Positions 13,950 to 24,757 are shown, counted from the first letter of the stretch. The stretch is 64,000 bases of DNA from Rhabdothermincola sediminis (GCF_014805525.1 NZ_JACFSZ010000006.1:1-64000), one strand, 5' to 3'. Numbers and translations are program-made. Notes: generated from the letters alone by a model not told the origin.

Positions 13950-14888
13950 TCACTGCCCGCTCAGCGCCTCGACGACCGGCGCGAGCACTCTCGCCTGGTC
14001 CCCGGGGATCACGTGGTACGAGTAGCCCCACCGCTCCCGGCGATCGTGCAGCCGCTCGGCGATCTCGGTCGGCGAGCCAATGAGGGTGAGCGGCGACTCG
14101 AGCACCGACTCCGGCTCCGTCCCGAAGCCCGGCGCCAGCAGCGATGCGAAGCCGGCGCTGTCGTCGGTCACCTGCGCGACCGCCAGCCAGGCGTTCAGCT
14201 CCAGGTCCCCGAAGCGCTCGCCCGCGCCCTCCTTCACCCATCGCACTTTCTGGTCGATGCGGTCCGCCAGCGCGTCACGGGCAGCTTCGGCGTCGATCTC
14301 CCCGGAGTGGATCGACGCGTTCACGCCGACGATGTCGGCGGTCGCGCCGGCGAAGCGCAGCACCCGAGGCGCCCCGCCGCCGATGATGATCGGCGGTCCG
14401 CCCGGCCGGTACGGCGCCGGCGTGCCCTCCAGCTCGGTGATCGTGTAGTGCTCGCCGTGGAAGTTGAACGGCCCGGGGGCGAACAGGCCCTTGAGCACCC
14501 TCGTGTGCTCGATCAGCCGGCGCACCCGCACCCCGGGCCGGTCCATCGGGATGCCGGATCGCTCGTAGTCTGTGCGCTTCCACCCCGCGCCCAGGCCCAC
14601 TTCTAGCCGCCCTTCGGAGAGCAGGTCGATGGTCGCCAGCTCCCGGGCCAGCACCGCCGGGTGGCGGAAGTCGCAGTCGAACACGAGCACCCCCACGTTG
14701 AGGGTGGTCGTCACCGCGGCGGCTGCGGCAGTCAGGGCGATCGGCCCAGGTCCCTCGTCGAAGTGATCGGGCAGGAACAACGTCGAGTAGCCGAGGTCCT
14801 CGAGCTCCCGGGCGCTGTCGAGCCAGGTGCGTCCGGGCAGCGGCTCGTGCAGCTCAGCGGCGAAACGGAAACGGCGGGGATGTGCCAT
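13950..14888 (-). CDS. LLM-class (luciferase-like) F420-dependent oxidoreductase
   Basis: 312 aa. A TIM-barrel luciferase-like monooxygenase fold: early segment FLPDHFDEGPGPI, then RLEVGLGAGWKRTDYERSGIPMD, then PIIIGGGAPRVLRFAGATADIVGV. These match the actinobacterial F420-dependent group rather than flavin-dependent luciferases. Substrate unknown. It is the first core gene beyond the tRNA on this side, with no evident operon partner (103 bp to the next gene). Confidence 0.85.
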   Translation of the reverse strand: MAHPRRFRFAAELHEPLPGRTWLDSARELEDLGYSTLFLPDHFDEGPGPIALTAAAAAVTTTLNVGVLVFDCDFRHPAVLARELATIDLLSEGRLEVGLGAGWKRTDYERSGIPMDRPGVRVRRLIEHTRVLKGLFAPGPFNFHGEHYTITELEGTPAPYRPGGPPIIIGGGAPRVLRFAGATADIVGVNASIHSGEIDAEAARDALADRIDQKVRWVKEGAGERFGDLELNAWLAVAQVTDDSAGFASLLAPGFGTEPESVLESPLTLIGSPTEIAERLHDRRERWGYSYHVIPGDQARVLAPVVEALSGQ

Positions 14889-14991
14889 CCCCTGGTTCTA
14901 GCCCGCGGGTCGGCAGCCAGTCGGCTGGCCCCCCGCTGGCCCTGCCGGATGGCCCGACCGGACGAAGCTGCGGGCCCCCCGGCCCGCTCGC

Positions 14992-16620
14992 CTAGTCCGC
15001 CAGCCACAGCGAGGCGACGTCGAACGTTCCGTCCAGGCGACCGGCGAACCCGTTCACCCGTGGCGCGATCACCTGGTTCGTCATGAGCTGCACCACCGGG
15101 ATCGCCACCCCGTCGCCGAGCAGGCGCTGCTCGGCCTCGCGGTAGAGCGAGTCCCGCGCCTCGGCCTCTGGCGTCGCCCGCGCCCGGGTGATGGCGGCGT
15201 CCACCGCCTCCGAGCTCACCCCGACCACGTTGTCGCGCGACCCCGACAGGAACGGCGGGCCGAGATACGCCTCCTGGGTGGGGTTGATGCCCACCCAACC
15301 GAAGCTGAACACGTCCGGTTCCCCGCTCACCACGAACGACCGGTACTCCTCGAAGGGCTTGACCCGGTGTTCCACCGGGATGCCGACCGCCTGCAGGTCG
15401 GCAGTGATGGCCTCGATCAACTCGATCTGGCTGGGGTCGTCGTAGGTGTCGAGCACGACGGTCGTGGTCACCGGTCCACCGCCGAACACCTCGGCCAGCA
15501 GCGCCCGGGCTTCGTCCAGGTCGTAGGCGCACGCGGTGGCGCAGGCGTCGTCCGCGGCGCCCTGCACCCCAGCCGCAACCAGCCCCCGCAACGGGAGACG
15601 GCCGGCGAAAACCCGACGCGCGATCCCCTCCCGGTCGATGGCTGCGACGATCGCCCGGCGGAACCGCACGTCGGCGTAGGCCGGATCGTGCTGGTTGATG
15701 CCGAACCACAGCTCCGCCCCGAAGCTGCGGAACGCGCCGTTCCCATACTTGGCCGCCGCCTCCGCCAGCGTCTCCCGCTCGGGGGGCACGAGCGACCAGT
15801 CCACCCGGCCCTCCTCGAACGCGGCGTACGAGTCAGCGACCGTGTCGAACCCCACCAGCTCCACCGTGTCGGGCCCTGCAGCCTCCCCGGCCGGGCCCGG
15901 CGCCCGCTCCAGGCGCACGACCGAACCGTCACGCCCGACGAACCGGTACGGCCCGGAGCCCACCGGCTGATCGCCGAAGCGGTCCCCCGCGGCCTGCACC
16001 GCGGCCCGGGGGACGATGCCGTAGAGGGGCGATCCGAGCAGCTCCGGCAACTGGGTGTAGGAGACCCCCAGGTCGATCTCGAGCGTACGCTGGTCGAGCA
16101 CCCGCACGCCGGACAGCTCCGAGGCGCTCCGCTCGACCGCCAGCGCCTCGTAGCCGGCGACGATGTCGAGCCGGGTGCCCGCGAGCGACGCGCTCCCCTG
16201 GCGGGCCAGGCGCTCCAGTGTGAACTTCACGTCCTCCGCGGTGATCGGCGAGCCGTCGGCGAAGGCCCGGTCCCGCAGCACGATCCTCCAGCGGCGGTGG
16301 TCCTCGGAGGGCTGGAACGACTCGGCCAGATCCGGCTCCGCGGGGTTCGCATCGGTGGCCAGCGAATCGTAGAGCAGGTCGACCGCGATCATCTCGGCCT
16401 GCTCGGTGGGCACCGCCAGGGCGGGGTCGAGCGCCGTCGAGCCGGCGACGCCGAGACGCAAGGTGCCGCCTGGGCGGAAGCCGGCCTCGGTGGTGGGTGC
16501 GGGCTCGCTCTCCTCCGCACCCGAACAGCCCACGGCGCTCGCGGCGACGGCGAGAGCGATCGCGGCGGCGAGGAGACGCCTGCCGTTCGGCCGCCTCGCC
16601 TCCACGGCCGGCGGACTCAC
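14992..16620 (-). CDS. Extracellular solute-binding lipoprotein, family 5 (peptide/nickel ABC type)
   Basis: 542 aa. A lipoprotein signal ends in ASAVGC (Cys32). The SBP_bac_5 fold follows: GGTLRLGVAGSTALDPAL, the DGSPITAEDVKFTLERL motif, VRFRRAIVAAIDRE and a long C-terminal lobe. Such proteins bind oligopeptides or similar ligands for ABC import, but no permease or ATPase genes are adjacent. The GTG start at 16618-16620 overlaps the secG stop (GTGA), so it is translationally coupled to secG, an unusual partner. The ligand cannot be told. Confidence 0.85.
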   Translation of the reverse strand: MSPPAVEARRPNGRRLLAAAIALAVAASAVGCSGAEESEPAPTTEAGFRPGGTLRLGVAGSTALDPALAVPTEQAEMIAVDLLYDSLATDANPAEPDLAESFQPSEDHRRWRIVLRDRAFADGSPITAEDVKFTLERLARQGSASLAGTRLDIVAGYEALAVERSASELSGVRVLDQRTLEIDLGVSYTQLPELLGSPLYGIVPRAAVQAAGDRFGDQPVGSGPYRFVGRDGSVVRLERAPGPAGEAAGPDTVELVGFDTVADSYAAFEEGRVDWSLVPPERETLAEAAAKYGNGAFRSFGAELWFGINQHDPAYADVRFRRAIVAAIDREGIARRVFAGRLPLRGLVAAGVQGAADDACATACAYDLDEARALLAEVFGGGPVTTTVVLDTYDDPSQIELIEAITADLQAVGIPVEHRVKPFEEYRSFVVSGEPDVFSFGWVGINPTQEAYLGPPFLSGSRDNVVGVSSEAVDAAITRARATPEAEARDSLYREAEQRLLGDGVAIPVVQLMTNQVIAPRVNGFAGRLDGTFDVASLWLAD

Positions 16621-16898
16621 CCGTTGTTGAGCAGCAGTGCCAGACCGACGGAGGTGAACACGAAGATGAGTGCCGCCACCACGGTGATGCGGTCGAGGTT
16701 CTTCTCGACCACCGTGGAGCCCGCCGCCGAGGCCCCCAGGCCACCACCGAACATGTCCGACAGGCCACCCCCCCGGCCGCTGTGGAGCAGGACCAGGAAG
16801 ATCAGGCCCATCGACACGATGATGTGGAACCCGAGGACGATGGCGGTCAGCACGGCAAACCACGCTACCAGCGGTCGCCGCCGAACGCAGACCGCCAC
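16617..16898 (-). CDS. secG: Protein translocase subunit SecG
   Basis: Up to 93 aa, with two membrane helices separated by a Gly-rich loop (VLLHSGRGGGLSDMFGGG) and ending in ALLLNNG, the SecG pattern. SecG joins SecY and SecE in the export channel. The frame opens at a GTG (16896-16898); a second GTG at 16851-16853 would give 78 aa, closer to the usual length, and neither has a clear ribosome binding site. It follows tpiA as in many bacteria. Confidence 0.85.
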   Translation of the reverse strand: MAVCVRRRPLVAWFAVLTAIVLGFHIIVSMGLIFLVLLHSGRGGGLSDMFGGGLGASAAGSTVVEKNLDRITVVAALIFVFTSVGLALLLNNG

Positions 16899-16943
16899 CC
16901 TGACCGGGCGCGGACCGCCGCCCGAGCCGCCCCGGACCGCCGG

Positions 16944-17727
16944 TCAGGCGGTCAGGCGGTAGCGGACGATCTTGGCGAACTCGTCGGGATCGAGGCTGGC
17001 GCCGCCCACCAGCGCCCCGTCGATGTCGGGTTGGGCCATCAGCTCGGCGATGTTGGCGGGCTTGACCGAACCGCCGTACTGGATGCGCACCGCCGACGCC
17101 GTCGGGTCATCGAAGAGGTCCCCCACCGTGGCGCGGATCGAACCGCACACCGCCTGCGCGTCCTCGCTGGTGGCGGTCTTTCCGGTTCCGATGGCCCAGA
17201 TGGGCTCGTACGCGATGACCATCGACGCCACCTGGTCGGCCTTCAGCCCGGCGAGGCCCGCCTTCACCTGGCCCAGCACCTTCTCGTCGGTACCACCCGC
17301 CTCGCGCTCGGCCAACGTCTCGCCCACGCACAAGATCGGAGTCATCCCGAACCGCAAGACCGCCTTGACCTTCTTGTTCACCACCTCGTCGGTCTCGCCG
17401 AACAGCTCCCGGCGCTCGCTGTGCCCGACGATCACCAGGCTCACGTTGAGCTTGGCCAGGAACGCCGGCGACACCTCCCCCGTGAACGCGCCCTTCTCCT
17501 CGAAGTAGCAGTTCTGCGCGCCGAGCAGGATCGGGATCTTGTCGCTCTCGAGCGTGGTCTGCACCGAGCGGATGTCCGTGAACGGTGGGTGCACCGACAC
17601 GTCCACCAGCTCGTAGTCCTCCTTGTCGAGGCGGTAGCCGAGCTTCTGTACGGTCTGGATGGCCTCGAAGTGATTGTGGTGCATCTTCCAGTTGCCGCTG
17701 ATCAACGGCTTGCGGCTGGGCTTCTTC

Positions 17728-17735
<8 letters not shown>
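16944..17735 (-). CDS. tpiA: Triosephosphate isomerase
   Basis: 263 aa, full length. Interconverts dihydroxyacetone phosphate and glyceraldehyde 3-phosphate. Visible: substrate-binding GNWKMH, catalytic His in IVGHSERRELFGE, catalytic Glu in AYEPIWAIGTGKTA, and phosphate-gripping QYGGSVKPAN and GALVGGASL. The start overlaps the end of pgk by 8 bases, in a gap-pgk-tpiA-secG transcription unit. Confidence 0.97.
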
Positions 17736-18860
<1,125 letters not shown>

Positions 18861-18864
<4 letters not shown>

Positions 18865-19871
18865 CTGTTCGCGGCGCCCACGATCTGCACCAGATCGACC
18901 AGCCGGTTCGAGTAGCCCCACTCGTTGTCGTACCAGCCCAGCACCTTGACCAGGTTGCCCATGGCCATGGTCAGCTTCGAGTCGAAGGTGCACGACGCCG
19001 GCGAGCCGACGATGTCCGTGGAGACGATCGGCTCGTCGGTGTACTCCAGCACTTTCGCCAGTGGACCCGACGCTGCCGCGGCGGCGAATGCCTCGTTCAC
19101 CTGTTCAACCGTGACCTCCTGGGCGAGCACGCCGACGAAGTCGGTGATGGACCCGTCCGGCACCGGCACCCGCAGCGCGGTGCCGTCGAGTCGGCCCTTC
19201 ATGGCCTGTAGGACCAGGCCCGTGGCCCGAGCGGCCCCGGTGGACGACGGCACGATGTTGATCGCCGATGCCCGCGCCCGGCGGAGGTCCTTGTGTGGGC
19301 CGTCCACCAGGTTCTGATCGCCGGTGTAGGCGTGCACGGTCGTCATGAGACCCTTCTCCACCCCGAAGGCGTCGTCGAGCACCTTGATCATCGGCACGAA
19401 GCAGTTCGTGGTGCAGGAGGCGTTCGAGACCACCTTGTGGTTGGCCGGGTCGAAGGTGTCGTCGTTGACACCCACCACGAAGGTGGCGTCGGCTTCCGTA
19501 CAGGGCGCGGAGACGATCACGAACGGTGCGCCCGCGTCGAGGTGCGCGGCGGCCTTCTCCCGGGTGGTGAAGATGCCGGTCGACTCGACCACCACGTCAA
19601 CGCCGAGCTCGCCCCACGGCAGCTCCTTCGGGTCGCGGATGGCGGTGATCTTGAGCAGCTTGCCGTCGACCTCGATGCCGTCGCCAGTGGGCTTCACCTC
19701 GGCGTCGAGGCGACCCATGACCGAGTCGTACTTGAGCAGGTGGGCCATCTCGGCCACGTCCCCGAGGTCGTTGGCGGCCACGACCTCCACGTCGGCGCCC
19801 TGCTGGCGCACCGCCCGGTAGAAGTTGCGGCCGATGCGGCCGAATCCGTTGACCCCGACACGAATGGTCAT
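18861..19871 (-). CDS. gap: Glyceraldehyde-3-phosphate dehydrogenase
   Basis: 336 aa. NAD-binding VGVNGFGRIGRNF at the N-terminus and the catalytic cysteine in SNASCTTNCFVPMIK, followed by the conserved TTVHAYTGDQNLVDGPH. First gene of the gap-pgk-tpiA-secG unit; GGGAGG lies about 9 bases before the ATG. The upstream region contains two long hairpin repeats rather than the yvcK and whiA genes that usually sit between gap and rapZ in actinobacteria. Confidence 0.97.
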
Positions 19872-19970
19872 ACCAGCAAGCCTCCCTGGTGGCGAACATC
19901 CCTATCGCACCACGCCGGACCGCTCGCCTGCCAGTTCGGGGCCGGTCCCTTCGCTTCCACTGCCAACCGG

Positions 19971-20006
19971 CCTGTCAAACGCGTGCCAGAGCACGCGTTT
20001 GACAGG
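19971..20006. repeat. Long hairpin repeat, copy 1
   Basis: A perfect 15-bp inverted repeat: arm CCTGTCAAACGCGTG (19971-19985), loop CCAGAG, complementary arm 19992-20006. It is part of a 39-bp stretch (19976-20014) repeated exactly at 20049-20087, 73 bp away. It could act as a REP-like intergenic element or as a terminator between rapZ and gap; there is no T-run. Confidence 0.85.
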
Positions 20007-20047
20007 CCAGAACGCGAGCGGTACCCGCACACCACCCAACCGGCAGG

Positions 20048-20087
20048 CCAAACGCGTGCCAGAGCACGCGTTTGACAGGCCAGAACG
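20048..20087. repeat. Long hairpin repeat, copy 2
   Basis: Second copy of the element: arms CAAACGCGTG (20049-20058) and CACGCGTTTG (20065-20074) with the same CCAGAG loop. The left arm has a changed base (GGCCAAACG for TGTCAAACG), which shortens the stem from 15 to 10 bp. Even the flank CCAACCGGC before each copy is conserved, so the duplicated unit is about 50 bp. Confidence 0.85.
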
Positions 20088-20129
20088 GAAGGGCGGCTGA
20101 ACCGGCAGACACGGCGCGCCAGGGAGGGC

Positions 20130-21011
20130 TCAGCGGTCGACGTCGCGGTGGACGACCTTGGGGTCGTAGCCCTGCTCGCCCAGGCGGCGGGCGACCTCCT
20201 CGGCGATGGCCACCGAGCGGTGGTGCCCGCCGGTGCAGCCGAAGGCGATCGTCAGGTAGCTCTTGCCCTCGGCCACGTAGGCGGGCAACAGGAGCTCCAG
20301 CAGCGACGTCAGCTCGTCGAGGAAGACCCCGGTGACCTCGTGGCCCATCACGTAGGCCTTCACCCGCTCGTCGGTACCTCTCAAGGGACGCAGCTCGTCG
20401 ACCCAGTGCGGGTTGGGCAGGAACCGGCAGTCGATCACCAGGTCGGTGTCGAGCGGGAGGCCGTGCTTGTAGCCGAACGACATCACCGTGGTCTGCATCC
20501 CGGCCTCGGGCGATTCGGCCTCGAACAGGTCGAGGATCCGTGACCGGAGCTGGTGCACGTTCAGCTCACTGGTGTCGACCACCACGTCGGCGTGCTCCTT
20601 GACCGGCTCGAGCAGCGCCCGCTCCGCCTCGATCGCGCCGGCCAGACCCCGCCCCTCGTGGTCGAGCGGGTGGCGCCGCCGGCTCGACTCGTACCGGCGA
20701 ACCAGCACGTCGGTGGAAGCCTCGAGGAACAGGATCCGCAGCCGCAGTCCCTGTGTAGCCAGCCCGTCGAGCGCTGGGAGCACCTCGTCGTGGTAGGGGC
20801 CGGTGCCGACCACCAGCACCACCTTCGAGATGCTGGAGCCGGGGGCGCCGGCCAGCTCGGCGACCTTGGACATGAGCGACGGCGGCAGGTTGTCGATCAC
20901 GAACCAGCCCAGGTCCTCGAGGATGTCGGCCGCCTGGGATCGCCCGGCGCCCGAGAGCCCGGTGATCACCACGAACTCGCTCACCACGATCCAGGGTACC
21001 GGGGTGGTCAT
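20130..21011 (-). CDS. rapZ: RapZ-family nucleotide-binding protein
   Basis: 293 aa, full length. P-loop GLSGAGRSQAAD (Arg in place of the usual Lys, as in other actinobacterial members), then GWFVIDNLPPSL, the RYESSRRRHPL segment and the C-terminal GCTGGHHRSVAIAE motif. The E. coli protein is an RNase adaptor that senses the cell wall precursor glucosamine-6-phosphate; the actinobacterial role is less clear. The start at 21009-21011 overlaps the upstream methyltransferase stop (ATGA). The usual downstream partners yvcK and whiA are absent. Confidence 0.93.
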   Translation of the reverse strand: MTTPVPWIVVSEFVVITGLSGAGRSQAADILEDLGWFVIDNLPPSLMSKVAELAGAPGSSISKVVLVVGTGPYHDEVLPALDGLATQGLRLRILFLEASTDVLVRRYESSRRRHPLDHEGRGLAGAIEAERALLEPVKEHADVVVDTSELNVHQLRSRILDLFEAESPEAGMQTTVMSFGYKHGLPLDTDLVIDCRFLPNPHWVDELRPLRGTDERVKAYVMGHEVTGVFLDELTSLLELLLPAYVAEGKSYLTIAFGCTGGHHRSVAIAEEVARRLGEQGYDPKVVHRDVDR

Positions 21012-21733
21012 CCCCGCCGGGTGATGATCACCGCCAGCCGTGGGATGCTCGCCGCGTCCTCGTACTCAGGAGCCCGGGCGAGGAACCCCGGTGGGGGCGC
21101 AGGTTCGAGCATCCGCTCCAGGGCGAGCCCCGCGTCGGCGAGCGCGTTCAGGTAGCGGGACAGCGGGCGATGCACGAACCGGATGTGGACGCCCTTCTCC
21201 ACCTCCTCGACGCTGCTGCTCTCCGGCAGGTAGGGACCCACCCGCCAGTACTGCTCCGGTGGGTCGAGCACCTGGTCGTCGATCCAGCCGCTGCCCGGCG
21301 TCTGGAGCAGCGGGTGGTTGAGGAACAGCACGAACCGCCCGCCTGGTCGCAGCACCCGGGCCACCTCGCCGATGGCCTCATCGAGGGCGTCGATGTGCTC
21401 GAACACCAGGCAGGCCACCACCGCGTCGAACGAGCCGCTGACCACGGGGAGCCGGGCTGCCTCTGCCTGCACGTACCACGGCCCTCCACCCCGCCGGCGA
21501 GCCTCGACGATCTGCGCCGTCGTAGGGTCGATCCCCATCACCCGGCTGGCCCCCCCGGCGGCCACGGCCCGGGCCACCTGCCCCTCCCCCGTACCGACCT
21601 CGAGCACCCGCGGGAAGCCGTTCAGCCATTCCCGAGCCAGCGGGAGGATCTGCTCTTCGTACTCGGGGTCGGCGCCCGCGGTGAACTGCTGCTGCCACCA
21701 GACCGCGTGGCGCTCCCAGAGCTCGTCGGTCAC
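21008..21733 (-). CDS. Class I SAM-dependent methyltransferase
   Basis: 241 aa. SAM-binding motif I VLEVGTGEGQVARAVA, acidic loop GIDPTTAQIVEA, motif FDAVVACLVFEHIDALDEAI and VLRPGGRFVLF. It resembles UbiE/Methyltransf_11 proteins; substrate unknown. It overlaps rapZ by 4 bases, so the two are co-translated, an uncommon pairing. Confidence 0.85.
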   Translation of the reverse strand: MTDELWERHAVWWQQQFTAGADPEYEEQILPLAREWLNGFPRVLEVGTGEGQVARAVAAGGASRVMGIDPTTAQIVEARRRGGGPWYVQAEAARLPVVSGSFDAVVACLVFEHIDALDEAIGEVARVLRPGGRFVLFLNHPLLQTPGSGWIDDQVLDPPEQYWRVGPYLPESSSVEEVEKGVHIRFVHRPLSRYLNALADAGLALERMLEPAPPPGFLARAPEYEDAASIPRLAVIITRRG

Positions 21734-21779
21734 GTTCCCGCCCTCCCGAGTACGGCCGATCTTCCCGACCGCCGGTCGG

Positions 21780-22901
21780 TCACGGCTGCTGAGACTCGCC
21801 GACCGTGGCGAGCCCTTCCCGCCGCGACGGGCTCACTCGACGCGAGGCGAGGTACACCGCGACGAGGGTGACGGCAGGGCCGATGACCCGAACGGAGTTG
21901 ATGGGGACGTCGATCACGACCGGTGCCAGGAAAGGTGTGAGCAGCGCATACGGCACGGATGCGCACAGCAGCAGATCCCGGCGATCACGCCACCAGAGCG
22001 CCACCACGTACCCACTGAACGCCAGGATCGAGAGGGTGACGGCCAGGTAGACCCAGTCGGTCGCGTCGGGGAAGCCGTGCCCCCACACGTCCAGGTACCC
22101 CGAGAAGGCGACCAGCCTGAACTCCCGGACGCTCCCGCCCTCGTGGAACCCCGGGCGGGTGAGCACGTACGCCCTCCAGCCCGCCGCCGCCAAGGCCCCC
22201 GGCAGGACCAGCGCCAGGCGTTGACGCCACGGCAGCCCCCGAGCCGCCCCCGCCGCGACGAGGAGCCCGAGAAGGCTCGTCTCCTTGGCCAGACACGCGA
22301 CGACCGAGGACACGGCCACCAGATCGGACCGCCGGCGGTGGATCGCCCACATCGCGGCCACCAGGCCAGCGAGCGCCAGCGCGTCGCTCAGGTCGAACAG
22401 GAACGACAGCCACACGAGCGGGTTCAACGCGAAGGCGTACGGGACGAACCTCGATCGCGTGCCCCGGGCCTGCGCGAGGCCTCCGGTCAGGTACGTGCCC
22501 GCGCCGATCACCAGCACGTTCGTGATCACCAGGCCCCACAGCAGCGCGGTCTCCCCACCTGCCCGCCAGGGCGCGGCGAGGAGCGGATAGGCGATCCGCT
22601 GGGCCCGGTAGGCGGGACGGTCGAGCTGATCAGCCAGCGGCTGCCCTTCGAGCAGCAGCGGATCGCGGGCGAGTGACCAGAACCGCTCACCGTCGTGCCC
22701 GATCGGGGACCACACGGGGATGTCTGGCCCGAGGTGCTCGCGCACCAACGGGAGGGCCTCGCTCCGCTCGCCGAGCTGGAGGAAGTACCCGGGGCCCCCG
22801 AGCGAGGATGCCAACAACCACGTCATCAGCCCGAAGGCCACCATCACCATCACCGCTGCCCGCGCCGCCGGAGCCCCGCCTTCGCCCTGCATGGCGTTCA
22901 C
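21780..22901 (-). CDS. Polytopic membrane protein, GT-C glycosyltransferase-like
   Basis: 373 aa with about eight to nine membrane segments. An early extracytoplasmic loop contains PIGHDGERFWSLARDPLL, resembling the D-G-x-F/Y loop of polyprenyl-phosphate-dependent GT-C enzymes. It probably transfers a sugar outside the membrane, but donor and acceptor are unknown. Its start overlaps the uvrC stop (22898-22901), so it follows uvrC in one transcript. Confidence 0.6.
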   Translation of the reverse strand: MNAMQGEGGAPAARAAVMVMVAFGLMTWLLASSLGGPGYFLQLGERSEALPLVREHLGPDIPVWSPIGHDGERFWSLARDPLLLEGQPLADQLDRPAYRAQRIAYPLLAAPWRAGGETALLWGLVITNVLVIGAGTYLTGGLAQARGTRSRFVPYAFALNPLVWLSFLFDLSDALALAGLVAAMWAIHRRRSDLVAVSSVVACLAKETSLLGLLVAAGAARGLPWRQRLALVLPGALAAAGWRAYVLTRPGFHEGGSVREFRLVAFSGYLDVWGHGFPDATDWVYLAVTLSILAFSGYVVALWWRDRRDLLLCASVPYALLTPFLAPVVIDVPINSVRVIGPAVTLVAVYLASRRVSPSRREGLATVGESQQP

Positions 22902-24757
22902 CCTCGGTGCAACCGTTCGTGGATCGCCTCGGCCACCCGATCCGGCAGCCAGCTCAGCCCCTGCAGCTCCTCGAGCGACGCCCGCTTCACCGCGTTGACC
23001 CCGCCGAGCTCCTTCACCAGCCGCTTCTTCCGGGCCGGACCGAGACCCGGGATGCCGTCGAGCACCGAGGCCGTCATCCGCTTGCCCCGCAGCTCACGGT
23101 GGTAGGACACCGCGAACCGGTGAGCCTCGTCGCGCACCCGTTGGAGCAGGTACAGCGCCTCGCTCTGGCGCGGGATCCGCACGGGCTCCTCGCGGCCGGG
23201 GAGGTACACCTCCTCGAAGCGCTTGGCCAGCGCGGCCACCGGGATCTCCTCGTCGAGCCCCAGCTCTTCGAGCACCCGCACTGCCACCCCGAGCTGTCCC
23301 TTCCCACCGTCGACCAGCAGCAGCTGCGGCGGGTACGAGAACCGGCCGCTCCCCTCGCCCACGGGACGTTCCCGCTCCGTGAGGTAGGCGCTCAAGCGGC
23401 GGGAGAGCACCTCCTCCATCGCCGCGAAATCATCGTTGCCGGCGACGCCTCTGATCTTGAAACGCCGGTAGTCGCTCTTGCGGGGTAACCCGTCCTCGAA
23501 CACCACCATCGAGCCGACGTAGTCGCTGCCCTGGATGTGGCTCATGTCGTAGCACTCGATGCGCAACGGCGCCTCGGGGAGACCGAGCGCCTTCTGCAGC
23601 TCGTTCAGGGCCCGAGCCCGGCTGTTGTGATCCGCGGCCCGCCGGAGCCGGTGCCGAGCGAGCCCTTCCTTCGCATTCTCGACGACGGTCTCGAGCAGCG
23701 CCCGCTTGTCGCCTCGTCGTGGCACCCGGAGCGTGACCTTCGAGCCTCGCAGCCCCGACAGCCATGCCTCGTGCAAGGCCCGATCGGCGGACTCCTCGCA
23801 CACCAGCACCTGCTTCGGCACGCCCATGGGTGGCTCTTCGCTGTAGAGGCCCTCCAGCACCCGGTCCACCAGCTCGCCCGAGCTCAGGTCCTCGGACCGG
23901 TCGAGCACGAAGCCCTTGCGCCCCACCACACGGCCGCGGCGCACGTAGAACACCTGCACAGAGGCCTCCAGCTCATCCCCCGCGAGGCCGATGACGTCGA
24001 GATCCTCGGCCCGGTCGGCGACCATCTGCTGCTTCTCGACGGCCTTGCGGACCGCTGCCAGCCGATCCCGCAGCCGCGCCGCTCGTTCGAACTCGAGGTC
24101 CGCCGCCGCGGCCGCCATCTCCTCCTCCAGCCGGCGGATCACGGGATCGGTCTCGCCGTCGAGGAACTCGACCAATTCGGCAACGAGCCGATCGTAGTCC
24201 TCCTCGGACACCTCGCCCACGCACGGCCCTGAGCACTTCTCGATGTGGAACAGCAGGCACGGGCGCCCGGAGCGCTGGTGACGCAGGAGCTTGTTGTCGG
24301 AGCAGGTGCGGACGGGGAAGGTGCGCAGCAGCAGATCGAGGGTCTCCCGGATGGCGTAGGCGTGCGCGTAGGGGCCGAAGTAGCGGGTGCCCTTGCGCTT
24401 GCGGCCCCGCATCACCATGGCCCGAGGCCAGTCGTCGTCCAGGGTCACCGCCAGGAAGGGGTAGCTCTTGTCATCCCGCAGCCGGACGTTGAAGCGGGGC
24501 TGATGCTGCTTGATCAGGCTGTACTCGAGCATCAGGGCCTCGACGTCGTTGCGGACCTGGATCCACTCGACCGACTCGGCGGTCTCCACCATCTGTGCTG
24601 TTCGAGGCGGCAGCGAGGAGGGGTTCTGGAAGTAGCTCGAGAGCCGCTGGCGAAGGCTGCGGGCCTTGCCCACATAGATGACCCGGCCCCGCGAATCCTT
24701 GAACTGGTAGGAGCCAGGCGCATCGGGGATGGAACCGGGCGGCGGCCGTTCAACCAC
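22898..24757 (-). CDS. uvrC: Excinuclease ABC subunit C
   Basis: 619 aa, full length. N-terminal GIY-YIG nuclease (GSYQFKDSRGRVIYVGKARSL) for the 3' incision, a Cys-rich patch (CLLFHIEKCSGPCVG), a UVR domain near residues 200-235 that contacts UvrB, the RNase H-like nuclease (ECYDMSHIQG, then LLLVDGGKGQLG) for the 5' incision, and C-terminal helix-hairpin-helix repeats (LDGIPGLGPARKKRL). GTG start. With uvrA at 31.9 kb and uvrB at 42.8 kb, all three subunits lie within 22 kb on one strand. Confidence 0.97.
   Translation of the reverse strand: MVERPPPGSIPDAPGSYQFKDSRGRVIYVGKARSLRQRLSSYFQNPSSLPPRTAQMVETAESVEWIQVRNDVEALMLEYSLIKQHQPRFNVRLRDDKSYPFLAVTLDDDWPRAMVMRGRKRKGTRYFGPYAHAYAIRETLDLLLRTFPVRTCSDNKLLRHQRSGRPCLLFHIEKCSGPCVGEVSEEDYDRLVAELVEFLDGETDPVIRRLEEEMAAAAADLEFERAARLRDRLAAVRKAVEKQQMVADRAEDLDVIGLAGDELEASVQVFYVRRGRVVGRKGFVLDRSEDLSSGELVDRVLEGLYSEEPPMGVPKQVLVCEESADRALHEAWLSGLRGSKVTLRVPRRGDKRALLETVVENAKEGLARHRLRRAADHNSRARALNELQKALGLPEAPLRIECYDMSHIQGSDYVGSMVVFEDGLPRKSDYRRFKIRGVAGNDDFAAMEEVLSRRLSAYLTERERPVGEGSGRFSYPPQLLLVDGGKGQLGVAVRVLEELGLDEEIPVAALAKRFEEVYLPGREEPVRIPRQSEALYLLQRVRDEAHRFAVSYHRELRGKRMTASVLDGIPGLGPARKKRLVKELGGVNAVKRASLEELQGLSWLPDRVAEAIHERLHRG

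Noticed and set aside
19971-20087. CRISPR array
   Set aside because: Only two copies, each internally palindromic, with a 34-bp intervening segment and no cas genes; a duplicated hairpin element instead.
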